NCBI GenBank assembly: GCA_034387635.1
Contig: JAOANU010000031.1
Span: forward strand, 1-64,000
Length of the DNA stretch: 64,000 nt
Source of the DNA: Rhodosporidiobolus odoratus
Lineage: Eukaryota; Basidiomycota; Microbotryomycetes; Sporidiobolales; Sporidiobolaceae
Reading direction: 5' to 3'
The notes beneath the pieces were generated by a model, which saw nothing but the letters and a program-made list of their open reading frames with translations, did no database searches and was not told the DNA's origin. Both the position numbers and the translations under genes were made by a program. Shown here piece by piece: positions 1 to 10,807 of this stretch. How positions within the stretch are numbered: position 1 is the stretch's first letter; every line of letters begins with the position of its first letter.

Positions 1-479
1 GCGGACACTTCACACCGAGACTCAGGCGGTGCAGGTGCAAGCGCGGCGCGGCAAGCGTATGACAGTATGGCATAGGCATAGTCGAAGCGTGTACAGCTAG
101 GCAAGCGGAGGTGATGTGCGCAAGGCGAAAAGTAACCCGAAGTTAAGGCGAGAAATTGAGAACTTAGGCTAAGAATTGAAGCTTGCCGAAAACAACCTCC
201 CCAAGTGGGGAAAGATGGAAAGAAATATGAAGCCAACAATTCCATGTCTTCAGCGCTGCTAACCATGTGACCGGCTCCTTGAGCTGGCACACCCAGGAGA
301 CCTAGCCAACAAGCATAGCCAGGGCGGAGCTTGGTCTATCGTAGCCAGGTCAGAACTTGAAGAGAAACCCTTGTTGATCTCTTCGTCCACAAGAGTAACA
401 GCGCAACCCATTTTTGATTTCCCCTTCACCCCGTCTACCTCTGCCCAGCTCGATACCTTCATAACGCAAGCTCCAGCGC

Positions 480-1925
480 TTAGTGCTTAGCCTCAACCTT
501 GACATCCTCCTCGCACAGGCGAAGGTACTCGTCCGCGCCGAGCTGCTCCGACTCGTCCGCAGTCTCGGTAGCGGCAGGCTTGGCAGACTCGAGCAAAGGG
601 GAGGAGCTGCGACCAGTGTCGGCAGGCGCCATGGAAACATGAGAGGTCAAGGAGAGGGACGATGAGATCGAGGTATCCGGGCGAGAGTCAAGGACAATGT
701 TGCGGCTTCCAGGTCGCGGGAGAGCATAGGACGATGTTCGTGAAGATGTCGCACGAGTTGATAGCGATGAGAGGGGAATAAACCACAGGGACGGGAGGAA
801 GAGCAGCGGAAAAAGTCGTAGGAATAAGGTCGGAGAAAAGTTGAGGATCGAGGTGGACGGAGGGAGCAGGCACGCGTCAGTATCGGTCTTCGTCCGTCTC
901 GCGATGCTGCTCCTTTCGCGACCGCGGCGTTTCTTCCTACCCTACACGGTCTTTTCATGCCCGAGAAGCGGCCTTGATTCCGCTTTTTACCCGCTGCTCC
1001 GTCTTTTTTTTTTGGGGGGGGGGGGGGCTGATGGGTTGAGAGAAAGGCAACGCACGCATCGTAAGCCTCGAGCTCCTTGGCAAGCGCAGCCGCGTCGGGA
1101 ACCTCGGGAGCTTTGGGGGCAGACGGGGTTGAGTAAGACTTGGTGGCACCAGCAGCAGAGGCCTGCAAAGGTGGCGAGGACAAGCATGCGGAAGCAAAAC
1201 GTGAGCATTTGGGTCAGAGGCATGTAAGGTTAGGTTAGCCTGTGTTCCTGACCGACGATCCTGTACTCCCATACTTGATCCACGGCCGTAGGCGAGGAGG
1301 ACTCGGCGGGATGAGGGGCGGCGGGGGGAGATTTGCTGGACTGGCCATACTGGGGGTGGGCAGAGCGCTGCTGCTGGTCGGTGAGAGAGGCAGCAATAGC
1401 AATGGCGAGGTCGGCGTTGTCGGTGTCGGTGGAAGCAGCGAGGTCATCTAGATCGGCACCCGAGCCAGAAGATGGAGGGCTGACTTTCCTCGCTTTCCCC
1501 TTGCCCTTATCAACCTTGCCAGCGCTACCAACACCATCTTGACTGCCCTTGAACGCCTTCCCGCCCGTACTCTTTCCCTTCTTCGCTTCTCCGTCCTTCA
1601 TCTCTTCATCCTTATGCTGCGGGGTCTGCGAAGTGCCTTGCGAGGTGGAAGCAATGGAGAGGGTGGTAGCTTGAGAGAGGGGGGGGGGGGGGGGGGGAGA
1701 GCATTGGCGACGCCGGTGAGGGCTGTGCAGTGGAGATTGGGAGGGAGAGCGGGTGAGGAGAGAGAGCTGTCGAGGAAAAAGAAAAAAGTTAGCAAGGCCA
1801 TTGAGGGGCGACATAGAAGAGGGAGCGGAGTAGCGCACCTCGAAGAAGAGAACCCAAACATCAAGGTCACCCTTGGTAGGCAAAACCAAGCCATTCTGAG
1901 CTGTCTCGAAGATGATGAACTTTTT
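480..1925 (-). CDS. Unidentified protein, C-terminal exons; UIM-like motif and poly-proline run
   Basis: I do not recognise this gene. Four minus-strand exons join in phase with GT-AG introns: 1925-1839 (29 codons, includes TKGDLDVWVLFFE), 1766-1257 (170 codons), 1162-1056 and 606-480, ending in TAA at 480-482. The second exon has a poly-proline run, a Lys-rich stretch and a short acidic helix ending DLAIAIAASL that resembles a ubiquitin-interacting motif. The tail reads KELEAYDA, then YLRLCEEDVKVEAKH, which vaguely recalls fungal mitochondrial ATP synthase subunit H. However, the upstream exons join in phase, so I favour one longer gene. The last intron (about 450 bp) is long for this window and holds a T10/G14 tract. 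Exons before 1925 were not resolved, so this is the 3' part only. Confidence 0.4.
1004..1027. repeat. Homopolymer junction T10-G14
   Basis: Ten T followed by fourteen G on the plus strand, inside the last intron of the minus-strand gene at 480-1925 (there it reads C14A10). It may form unusual structure and is an error-prone site for sequencing. Confidence 0.9.
1679..1697. repeat. Poly-G tract of 19 bases
   Basis: Nineteen G in a row on the plus strand. On the coding minus strand this is C19 and encodes the poly-proline run of the unidentified protein. Length polymorphism here would shift the reading frame. Confidence 0.9.
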
Positions 1926-3299
1926 CTTGGGTGGAAGAGGGTCGAGCGGAGCGCATTGGCGTAGGTGAGAAGAGAGGTGCTTCTTTTGTATATTTCAGGA
2001 CTGCAAGTCGACGATACAGGTCAGCTTGTACCCCAGAGCCGCCTCCCACACTGGAAGAGGCCGAGATGAGGGAGAATGGGACAAGTCGGCGAGATCTGAG
2101 GAGGGGGGAAGCGGACTCACTTGGATTTGGAGAGCGGCGGTAAGCATGTAGTCGTAAGCGATAGGTGCTATAGAGTAGCGGAAGAACCGAGAGCGGACCT
2201 AGCAATGATGATGTGTAAGCAGTGTGAAGGAAGAAGAAGAGAAACCAACCTTCTCACCACCAACTTCGATCAACTCTCGGCAACTCGCTCGCACAATCAA
2301 GCCCGGCAGAGCCCGTAGGTGCACGTAGACTACCATGTAGGATGCAAATTCACTGCACATGTCGACAAAGCAGACACTACAGAACCGACTCTGAGCGAGA
2401 AAAAGTGGCCAATCTCTCTGTGATTGAAGTGCAGACGTGCGTGGCACAAGCGTTACACAGGAAAGCCACACGAGACTGGTGGGAGATAGCAGGGCCTGAG
2501 AACGAGAAAAAGGGATGAGGCACAGAGAGAAAAGGGGAAAAAGTACGCACCGGCGAGTGGGCTCCTCGAGAAGGCTCCGCCTCTTTGCCTCGGGACCGCC
2601 GGTATTACTATCAGTGCATGGGCAAATGACAACGCCGAGTCAGGGTGGGAGAGCAGAAAAGGGAGGTGGAGACAAGATGAAAGGTGGGAAGCAAAGCAGG
2701 GAGAAGGGAGGGAAATAGTAGAGAGAGGGACAAAGGGAAGAACAGGACTCACCAGCAAAATGACAAAAGTCCTGATACAGCGAGAGCGAGGATAGAAAGT
2801 GAGACAAGCACAAGTTAGCGTCGACTCGGCATGGTCAGAGAAGGGGAGAGAGCGCGGCCGAACGATGCGGACCGCAACGACGGACAACGTGTGATCGACT
2901 CGAGCAAGGCGTTGAGGAGTATGGGCGGAAGTTCGGCGGCGAAAGAAGTGATGGTGCATGACAGGCGAGCGGATGAACAGTAGTAGAGGAAGGAGAGGCC
3001 GAGATCAAGGCCGCAGGTGAGGGCAGGGGCGACGAGAGAAGGGAGGAGCGATAGAAAAGGGTGAGAAGGCGATGGAAGGAGGAGATAGTGTCAGCGGGCC
3101 AAGAAAAAGGAGAGAGAGGTAGCGGAGGATGGAGGAAAGGCGGGAAAACCTCACTGAAGATGCAGCGCCGGGTCGCTCGAGCTGTAGTGCGTGCATGTGT
3201 TGGTCCAGAAGCGCCGTGGATGAGGTGGAATTGTGCCGAAATGGTGTAAGAATGGTCAGCCTACAGCCCCGAGAGCCGGACAAGTACGAGACAACCTCG
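1926..3299 (-). other. Unresolved minus-strand exon-like blocks
   Basis: Several short blocks flanked by plausible AG...GT boundaries read like a membrane protein, for example CSEFASYMVVYVHLRALPG near 2.35 kb and SIAPIAYDYMLTAALQIQ near 2.15 kb. They could be upstream exons of the gene ending at 480 or a separate gene between it and the elongase-like gene. I could not find one phase-consistent chain, so no protein is proposed. Confidence 0.25.
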
Positions 3300-4539
3300 C
3301 AGCGTGTATGAGTAACGCACCTGAACAACCTAGTAAGCCGCCGTGAGAGTGGATGAGCTGTAAGAGCGTTTCAAGCCCCCGCAAAGGCACGCTGGAATGG
3401 TAGAAAGAGGACCAAGCCGGATAATGAGCCAAAAGAAGAAATGAAAGGGAAGGAAAGAGAGGCAGAACCAGCAGGCAGGAAGACTCACACGATCGAGTGG
3501 ACACAGCTGTTGAAGACACAAAAGAGCCAGATACTGCAGCATTGTGGGCAAAAGTGGTTAGCGGTGAGCAAGTCGACAAACAAGGAGAAGGAGGACCGGA
3601 GGACTCACGGCATAGCCTGTGCACGGTAGCGAGCCAACATTGTCCAGACAACATACCAACCTTCTTGCCCTTTAGCAGCAGGATGATCCTGCGGAAAGAA
3701 CATGGGCAAAAGGATGGTCAGCTCGGCAATAGAACGAGGGATAAGGGAAAGGAAACAAAGCGACGCACTCGTAGTACTTGGAGAGATAGGTGTAGCGAGG
3801 GAAAGTCTGCGAGCCCCACAAGACAAGTTGCGAGTCGCAGAAAGCGTGCGCAAGCCCAGCGATGCCGTTTGCCTGCTTGGATGGAGGATAAGGTCAGCTA
3901 CCAAATGAAACGACACTTGCACGGTCCGCAAACCGAGGTATGGAAGCGGGCAGTGCGGGAGAGCGGAGGGGAGAACGCACCATCCAACCCCTCCAAAAAG
4001 CGCCAAAGATCTGCGGTGCTGTGCCCACAAACGTCCACGCCGAGTATAATGCGAGAAAGAGGTTATGGGCGACTACGGCGACGTCCCACCCTCGACCTTT
4101 GATGCGGTTGCGGCCATTCTGGTAGTGTGAGAGGGTTTTGGCGGTGGCAAAGTAGATTACGGAGAAGACGAGGGGGGTAACGGGACTGCAGAGAAAGAGG
4201 CGAGTCAACGCAGCGCTCTCGATGGCATCATTCGGCACAGCCGTGTAACGAGGACGGAATCAAGTCGCGAGGTCAAGCAGTCGGAACAGAATGACGGAAG
4301 AAAGAAGGGGGAACGGAGAGATAGAAAGCGAAGACGCGTACCCCAGTGCACGCGCACCGTAGAAAACGAGTAAAGAAGAGCGGAGTAGACAAAGGAGAAG
4401 AGACTCACTGCATGAAGAGATCATAAGCGGCAGGAAAAGGGATTCCCTCCGGTCGAGGTGGTTTTGGCGAGTCCTTGAACGCGAGGAAACCGGAAGAAGC
4501 CCGCGGGCTGGCGGCAGGAGAGGTCGAAACGTGGCTCAT
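3300..4539 (-). CDS. ELO (GNS1/SUR4) family fatty-acid elongase-like gene, catalytic core irregular
   Basis: ELO enzymes are multi-span ER membrane proteins that condense malonyl-CoA with a long-chain acyl-CoA. Minus-strand exon pieces fit the family in order. They are an N-terminal piece ending EGIPFPAAYDLFMQ; a membrane/loop piece with KGRGWDVAVVAHNLFLALYS; GIAGLAHAFCDSQLVLWGSQ; FPRYTYLSKYYE followed by IILLLKGKK; and WTMLARYRAQAMPIWLFC with FNSCVHSIV. The chosen start is ATG at 4539. Two family hallmarks are not where expected: the D-T after KYYE and the HXXHH box between KGKK and WTMLARY. The WTMLARY block is in a different frame from IILLLKGKK within the same apparent exon. Either the gene is damaged, the splicing is unusual, or my exon model is wrong. 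The 3' end is not fixed. Confidence 0.45.
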
Positions 4540-5234
4540 GTCGTGAATATCGGGCAAGAAGGGATAAACCTGCAGGAAAGAAAGCGTTATCAACGGAAGG
4601 AGAAGGTTGGGAATGGGTTCTTGACGCCCTCGATCGCCCTCGCGCGGCCAGTAGCCCCCATGTAGCATGTGCTACCACTGTTCCCAACCGCTCGAGCTGT
4701 CTCCCATCATCCGTGCGGCCCTGAACCCGTTGCTGAACCCTTCAGCCCGACATCCTGCCGCATATCACTCACCTTACGTAGCTTGATGAGGACTCGGGAC
4801 GCACCTGTAGACCGTGGTACCAACGTGATACACCAGCAAACAACGCAGCAAGGCCAGTAGAAAGTCGAGGAAGTCGAGGAGGTCAACCAAGACCGCCCTC
4901 GGCGAGTTGCCGGCTCAAGTCTCGGTTCGGTGATGAGAGAGTCGCCGGACCGGCGTGGCTGAAGCAGAACGTCGGCGCCGGCGGCTGCGGGAGTCGAAAC
5001 TCGGGCGAGAAGGTGCTGACTGTCCGAGCGGGGAGATCGTCGTAATTGCGAGATCCGGTCGCGCGTGTCCTGCGCAGGTAGCTTCCTGCTCACGCTTGCG
5101 TCGTTGCCACACGTCTGGATTTCAAGCGCTAGGAGAGAAAAACATGCATTGACGCACAGCAAGCAACCCAATGTCCGCATCTTCTGGCACAACAAGCTTT
5201 TTACCGACCACCCTCCACGACCGCCAAGCCTAAC
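4540..5234. other. Intergenic or unresolved
   Basis: Lies between the elongase-like gene (reading away to the left) and the 3' end of the zinc-finger frame (minus strand, ending at 5235). Some minus-strand open frame runs upstream of 4539 and could be 5' leader or an extra exon. No recognisable domain on either strand. Confidence 0.4.
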
Positions 5235-6453
5235 TCATCTTCCCTCCCCCACAGGGTCAGCCCCGGTCACCGTCGCACGAGTACCACTGACCGAAGAGGC
5301 GACAGCAAGCATGTCCAATCCGGCGTTTATTGGCGGGGCCTGGTCCGTCGTCGTCGAGGTGGGGTCGAGACGAGGGCGCTTGTCTGCCGCGCCCACTCCC
5401 CCATCCCCCCCAGTGGCTAAAGGGCGCTTCGAGCCGGCGAGCGTGTCGAGGCGAGCGGAGCCGGCCTCGCCAACAAAGTCCGACGACAGCTCGAGCAAGC
5501 CGTCGATTTCGTTGCTCATTCCCGGTTGTTGCCCTGCCATAGAGGTCGTCTGGTCCGCAGCCACTCTCGGCTCGGCGTACCGACAGTGACTGGCGCCTTC
5601 TTCCTCGCCCTGCTCGGCCTCGTCCCATTAGTGTTTGTACGGTTGATCTCGACGGCTTCAAAGGTAGTCCTGACATTGGCGGCGGAAGAAGGCGAGGGGG
5701 GATCGGCGGTGACGGTTCCGTCGGGGTAATGGTAAGAAGCGCGGACGAGGTGGATGAGGGCTTGCTGTAGATGGACGCGAGGTCAGCGAGGAACGTAAGG
5801 GAGGAGGAAGGAAAGGGACAAACGTGTTGCTGCAGATTGTCTTTGCGGGAGAAGCTCTTGCCGCAGCCTTCAATCTGACAAGGCCAAGCTGAGAAGGGAC
5901 CAGGGGAAGAGAGCGTAAGTAAGGTTTCCGTGGAAGATTCCACTTACGTACTCCTCGAGCGACAGGATGCGGAGAGGGAGAGATAGGTGTACGCACGCTT
6001 CTCCCCCCTATGGACGCTCTTGTAGTGCCGCCTCAAATGCTCACTCCTCTTGAACGCCGCCCCACAGTTCTCCGCCGGACAAACATGAACCGTATTCCCC
6101 CTTTTCTTGACCTTCTTCCTCGGCTGCTCCTCTTCTCCCTCGGCGGGCGGTGCCGGAGGAGGCGGAGGCGGTGCGGTGCGAGCGGCTTCGAGCTCAGCTT
6201 TGAGGGTCGGAATGGCTTTGGTACGACGCCCACGAAGGACGGTGTGGTTGCTGAAAGGCACCGGTGGGTTCGCCACCATCGCCGCATCGGGCAGATAGTG
6301 AGGTCCCGAGTTGGCGTGCACGCCTGCAGGCTGAGCACCGATAGTAGATGGTCCGGCGTCGGGCAGGGCGGGAGGCGGAAGGGGATAAGGGTGGCCGGCT
6401 TGATTGGCGGAAGGAGGAAGAACGGGAGGCAAGGCGGTGGTGAGGACGTTCAT
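5235..6453 (-). CDS. C2H2 zinc-finger transcription factor-like protein
   Basis: The minus-strand protein has two adjacent C2H2 fingers: CPAENCGAAFKRSEHLRRH, then a short linker and CQIEGCGKSFSRKDNLQQH. The spacing and the KRSEHLRRH/SRKDNLQQH helices are typical of fungal two-finger DNA-binding domains of the Msn2/Seb1 kind. A Pro/Ala-rich region and a basic patch (QPRKKVKKRG) precede the fingers. An intron separates the two fingers, and another follows LQQH. A further intron near 5670-5605, with a CTAAT branch-like motif, restores the frame that encodes the C-terminal tail (DKRPRLDPTSTTTDQ). The candidate ATG (6453-6451) overlaps the stop of the Myb-like frame (6452-6450), and the frame stays open upstream. 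This could therefore be the 3' half of one Myb-C2H2 gene joined by an unseen intron. Role: sequence-specific nuclear regulator; targets unknown. Confidence 0.65.
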
Positions 6454-7654
6454 GGGAATGCCGGTTCGCACGGGGTTGACGACTCGGAAGTCGACCCTTG
6501 GGTGGGAGTAGGCCGCGATGCGATGGCGGCAACGGCAGTAGCAGGGGAAGAAGAGCCGACAACCATGTGCCGCGAAGGCTGAAGAGATGGGTCGATAGCG
6601 TCGAGCGGTGTCGGCGCAAAAGTCGGAACAGGCTGGACGACAGAAGGGAAAGGAGCGGCGGACCCTACGCAAAAAAGCACTTGTCAAGCAGCTGTTCCAA
6701 GGGAAGAAAGGGAGAGCGGCTTACCGGTCGTGCTTGCTGACTCTTGGGGTGCCGGAGACGCGGATGCGGCTTTCGCAGCCAGTTCTAGCGAAGAAGGTGC
6801 AAGGTCAAGTCAGCGTGCGAACGAGAGAAGGATGATGCGCGGAAGCCGTCTTGTTGGTCATCGAGTGAGACGCGAGAGGAGCGAAGAAAGGCCGTACCCG
6901 TCTCTACCCTCGCCCTCAATACCTTGTACCACCTCATCCCGCACCCTCCTCCCTTCCTGCCCATTTTCTCCCCTATTTCCGTCCAAGTCAACGGCGGTAC
7001 TTGCTTGACCAGCTTGACCAGCTCAGCGTCCTCCGCCGGTGTCCAGCGTTGGCGAGAGCCGGGACCGGAGGTTGGACGGGTCGAGGGAGCGGGTGAAGGA
7101 GCGGCAGGGACGGCGGGAATGGGGGGAGTCGCGGAAGCAGTTGCTGCGGACGTCGAAGCGGCTGAAGGCGCGGCGACCGCAGGAGAAGCTGTAGTAGAGG
7201 CGGAAGGAGAAGCGGAGGGAGCAGCTTGCTGGCTGGGAGCGGCGACTGGAAGCGAAGTCGAGGGAGGAGGGGGAAGTTGGTCGACCGGCGGAACTTGCTG
7301 GCTGATCACCGGACCGGCCGGAGGTAGTCCTAGTTGTGTCAATAGGTCTGCCTGCGCCCTTACCGCGTTTGGACAGAGTAAAGGCGCATAGTCGACTTGG
7401 CTTGAGGGGTTTTGAACGGTTCCTCCTCCGCCTCCCGTCGACGGCACCGGTACTTCGTGCGGTTGCTCGTAAGCGTTGAAGGGCGAGTCGATACATTGAT
7501 ACAGCGGGTGCCACAAGTGTCGCGCTACGAGTAGAGTGAGTTGAGCTGAAGCAAACGAATGGGGACGAGGAGAAATCAAAGGACCCGACTCACGCTGTTC
7601 AAAGTCAGGCGGGACTCTTTGCCTAGCACTGGTGTTGCTGCGTTGATCTTTCAT
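6450..7654 (-). CDS. Myb/SANT-domain protein
   Basis: Exon 1 starts MKDQRSNTSARQRVPPDFEQ at 7654. A GT-AG intron joins it in phase to a long exon. An Ala/Pro/Ser-rich spacer is followed by one Myb/SANT repeat near the end of the second exon: RQRWTPAEDAELVKLVKQV, then TWTEIGEKMGRKGGGCGMRW. It has the spaced tryptophans and third-helix pattern of DNA-binding Myb repeats; the second helix ends in a Gly-rich turn. Two more short exons follow (AKAASASPAPQESASTT, then the block starting GSAAPFPSVV), and the frame ends with TGA at 6450-6452. It is probably a nuclear DNA-binding protein. The stop overlaps the start codon of the C2H2 frame, so a fused Myb-zinc-finger product by alternative splicing is possible. 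Confidence 0.65.
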
Positions 7655-8474
7655 GCTTGATTAGCCAAGGTCTGAACCGAGTGAAGTGAAAGAAACAAAG
7701 GGGGGACGAGCTTCAATTCTTCGAGTCGACACGGCAAAGAGTCTCTCCACTATACCTGCAATACATGCTTGCTTATCGTCTACTGTGTTATACCCGCAAA
7801 TTGACTCCTCCGCGAGCCGCCGCGACCGCTCCCTCAAGCTTTGAATCCCTCCTTGTGACGCGATTCCGCGTCCTTCTCTCCCAACCGCTTCGCCGCTTGT
7901 TCCGGCGCAATGTCACGCCGACTTTCGGCAAAGAGCTCGAAGCTGCACAGAAGAAAACAGGCGCGAGATCAAGTAGGAGGGAGAGGGACGTTTCGGATAG
8001 CGAGAAGAGGCGGACGGAAAAAGGGGGAGGTAAGCAGGGAAAGGTCAGCTGATCTGTCCAGCGAATCCGCGCGCAAGGTGCGAGAGGTCGACGGGTGCAA
8101 GTCTGAAGAAGGTAGAAAAGCGCCAGACTCACCGTCCAAAGCAGAAAAGAAGGCCAAGAGGCTAGCTGGTGAGACTGAAAAAGCTGCCCGCAGGCCGAAA
8201 AACGTGTTGCATACCGTATAAAGGGCAGGAGATGGCGAGGAAGGGCCGGATAAGCACCTGTCTCTGTAGCCCCCGCGAAAGAACGCACGAGGCCGTGCCT
8301 TTCCCGCGCAACAGCCTGCGAAGAGACAGTGCGGACACGAGCGTGTGGCAGTACAAACAACAAAAACCTGCAGCAGACGGGTCGTTCAGCGACGTCGGAG
8401 GAGACGTAAAGCCAGAAGGCAGAACGTGAAAGTGAGAGACTAGAAGAAAGCGCACCTCAAGCGACAAACCTCAA
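7655..8474. other. Intergenic
   Basis: Lies between the start of the Myb gene (minus, 7654) and the stop of the 2OG oxygenase gene (minus, about 8475). Open frames exist on both strands but show no domain, and their composition looks like spliced leader or non-coding sequence. It presumably holds the Myb promoter. No tRNA-like fold or repeat seen. Confidence 0.5.
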
Positions 8475-10671
8475 ATCTCAAGCAACAATGTTCTCATCCT
8501 TCTCGCCCTCCTTCCCACCTACACCATACCCTACCGGCTGTGTCTCGTACAGAACCTCGGTCCGGATCACATACTTCGCCCCACCCTCCCCAACGGGGCT
8601 ACCCTCGTGCAGCATCGAGTCCGAGTCGCCGTGGGGAAAGACAAGAGCACAGCCGGCCACGGGCTTGACGGGGAAGGCGTTGAGGGTCGAGAGGCGCGAG
8701 GAGGGGACGAAGAAGGTGGTGCAGCCGTTGTCAAAGTGGTCGTTGAGGTAGATCTACGGGGCGAAAAAGGGAAGAGAAAAATCGCGAGGGTCGAGGAACA
8801 GATGCATTGGGGTAGAGAAAGACCGACAGTGGGGCAAGAAAGAAGACGGACAGGAGAGGAAAAAGGTCACAGGAAGACAGGGCGGTCACAGGAAGGCAGG
8901 GCGAGGTAAGATCCGGGTCAGCGGCGAGCGAAAGGGCAGAACAGTAGCAAGGGCAACGCACCAAAAAGGTCAACCGCGACCACTGAGGCTTGTCCTTCGG
9001 TGCAGAGTCGTACACATACTCACCCTACACGTAACGCAAAGCAAAATCGCAAGACAAGAGCATAAAGGAGGTCAGCAAAAGTACCTGCAGCGAAGAAAGG
9101 AGCGGAACTGACCGTGGCGGGGTCGATGCCACTCTTGGGCCACGCGCCATCGACATGCGGACGGTATATAGCCCCGGGAACGTAGCGATAGACTGTAAAG
9201 AAAGAGAAGAGGGGAAGTATCGGGCGATCAGCAAAGCGCGGTATTGAGAGGAAGAAGGGGTAGACGCACCCCTGAACCTCGCATTGATACCCGTGACCCG
9301 ACCACCGTCGATAACTTGCGGGCAGAGATGAAGAAAACGAGCACAAAAGGTCGAAATAAAGTCGGAGTCGGCGAGCCAGTAGACATTCTGCGGGTCAGGG
9401 AACAGCAGTCAGCGACAGCCCACCGTCCAACGGTACCGTAGAGGCTCACATGCGCCAGTACGCTCGCCTGCTCTTCTCCGAGGGGTTGATCAGGCTTGAA
9501 TCCCAGAGCCTCGGTATGAGCGATAATGTTGGTCGCCTCTTCGCGAGAGAGAACGTCGGTAAGGAGGAAAGCCCCAGGCAGATGAGGCGCCTCGACCCTT
9601 GTGACGGGTGTAGGGGGTGTCGGCGAGAGGGTGATGCTGGAAGGGCGAGAGGTGAAGAGCAGGGCGGGGTAGAGGTTGGGCGGGAGGCGCTCGGGTCCGG
9701 AGGTTTCTTGCAGTAGACAGAAAGCCGAGGCAAGGCGAGCACGATCCTCTTGTGCTGCCAATGTCAGGCAATCGCCGAATTCAGCGACAAGCATAGTGGC
9801 GGGAGGAGAACGCGGCGAATTGACACGTCAGAGTCGGTCAAGAACAAAAAGAAAAAGACGACGCACGAGGAAACCTGCCCTCCTGGATCTCCTTGTACAG
9901 GTCATGCGAATCCGGCTCGCGGTACACCCAGTCCTTTTGCCTGACGACCACCTGACCCTCCTTCGCCTTGATCAGGCCGGTGCCCTCGTGTTCCGGCACC
10001 GGCTCGCCCGCGGTACAGCGCAGGATGGCATCAAGAACCTTGAGCACCATCTCGTCGCCGAACGATCCATCGCTGCGACTAGCTGCATCGCACTCGCGGA
10101 CCCAACGTTGGAGGGCGCCGAGTTTGGGCTTTTGCTGGCGAAGACGGAACTCGGAGAGAAGGACGAGGGCGTCAAGGTGGCGGCGTTGGTTCAGTGCGGC
10201 GGAGATGCGGGAAGAGAGAGAGTTTCCTGTGAGGATGAACGGAGGCAGGGCGTAAAGGAGCCACGCCACGTGAGGTCAGCGAGCTGAAAGAGTCTGAAGA
10301 GGTTAGAGGGAGACGAAGCGCACCTGTTCCCGAGACTTCGTTACCTACGCGCTGAAAGTCAAACACGGCGGTTCGAAGGGCTCTGAGCTCTTGGCGATGG
10401 CTAAGCAGTTCTGGGTGGGTTGTCAGAGTCTGGGAAAGAAAGACGAAATCGAGTTGGTCAAGTCGGATCACAGGCGACCGAGAAGGTTGGGTCGTACTTG
10501 GAGGGTCTTGACCGCGTTACCAAGTTCAGCTGGAGAGACTAGTCCAGCCAAAAATGAAGGTTCGAGGGGAGCGTCGTTGCCATCTTCGTCTTGAAGGAGT
10601 GAAACTTGAGTTGTCGATTGAGCGGCTTGAGCGAGTTTGCGCTTCTTGATAGCTTTGCCGTTCTTGCCCAT
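8475..10671 (-). CDS. 2-oxoglutarate/Fe(II)-dependent oxygenase, prolyl 4-hydroxylase-like
   Basis: Minus-strand gene starting MGKNGKAIKKRKLAQAAQ at 10671; exon 1 ends about 10498. The C-terminal half carries the double-stranded beta-helix signature. The first two iron ligands are in YRPHVDGAWP (HXD). The distal His lies in DSMLHEGSPVGEGG, and the 2-oxoglutarate-binding Arg follows in KYVIRTEVLYE. Between them, SRLTFLIYLNDHFDNGCTTF is the usual P4H core strand. The N-terminal third is helical and unrecognised; its Lys-rich start (KAIKKRK) could be a nuclear signal. Family members couple decarboxylation of 2-oxoglutarate to hydroxylation of a protein or small substrate; the substrate here is unknown. 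At least six introns, all with plausible GT-AG ends. It is divergent with GOT1, whose start is about 140 bp away, so the two genes may share a promoter. Confidence 0.8.
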
Positions 10672-10807
10672 GGTTGAGTACCAAGCTAGTTCTCCGTGAC
10701 TGAACCAGTGTTGGTAGTTGATCGAGACCAAGTTGATTTCCTCTTCCGAGTCCAACTGCAACTCTCTCTCTCGTGATCTACAAGCTAGCTAGTCACCCCA
10801 GCAAAGT

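Noticed and set aside
480..1162. Mitochondrial ATP synthase subunit H (ATP14)
   Set aside because: The ending KELEAYDA ... EADEYL-like resembles it, but no presequence or N-terminal exon was found, and the upstream UIM-like exon joins in perfect phase, so I left it unnamed.
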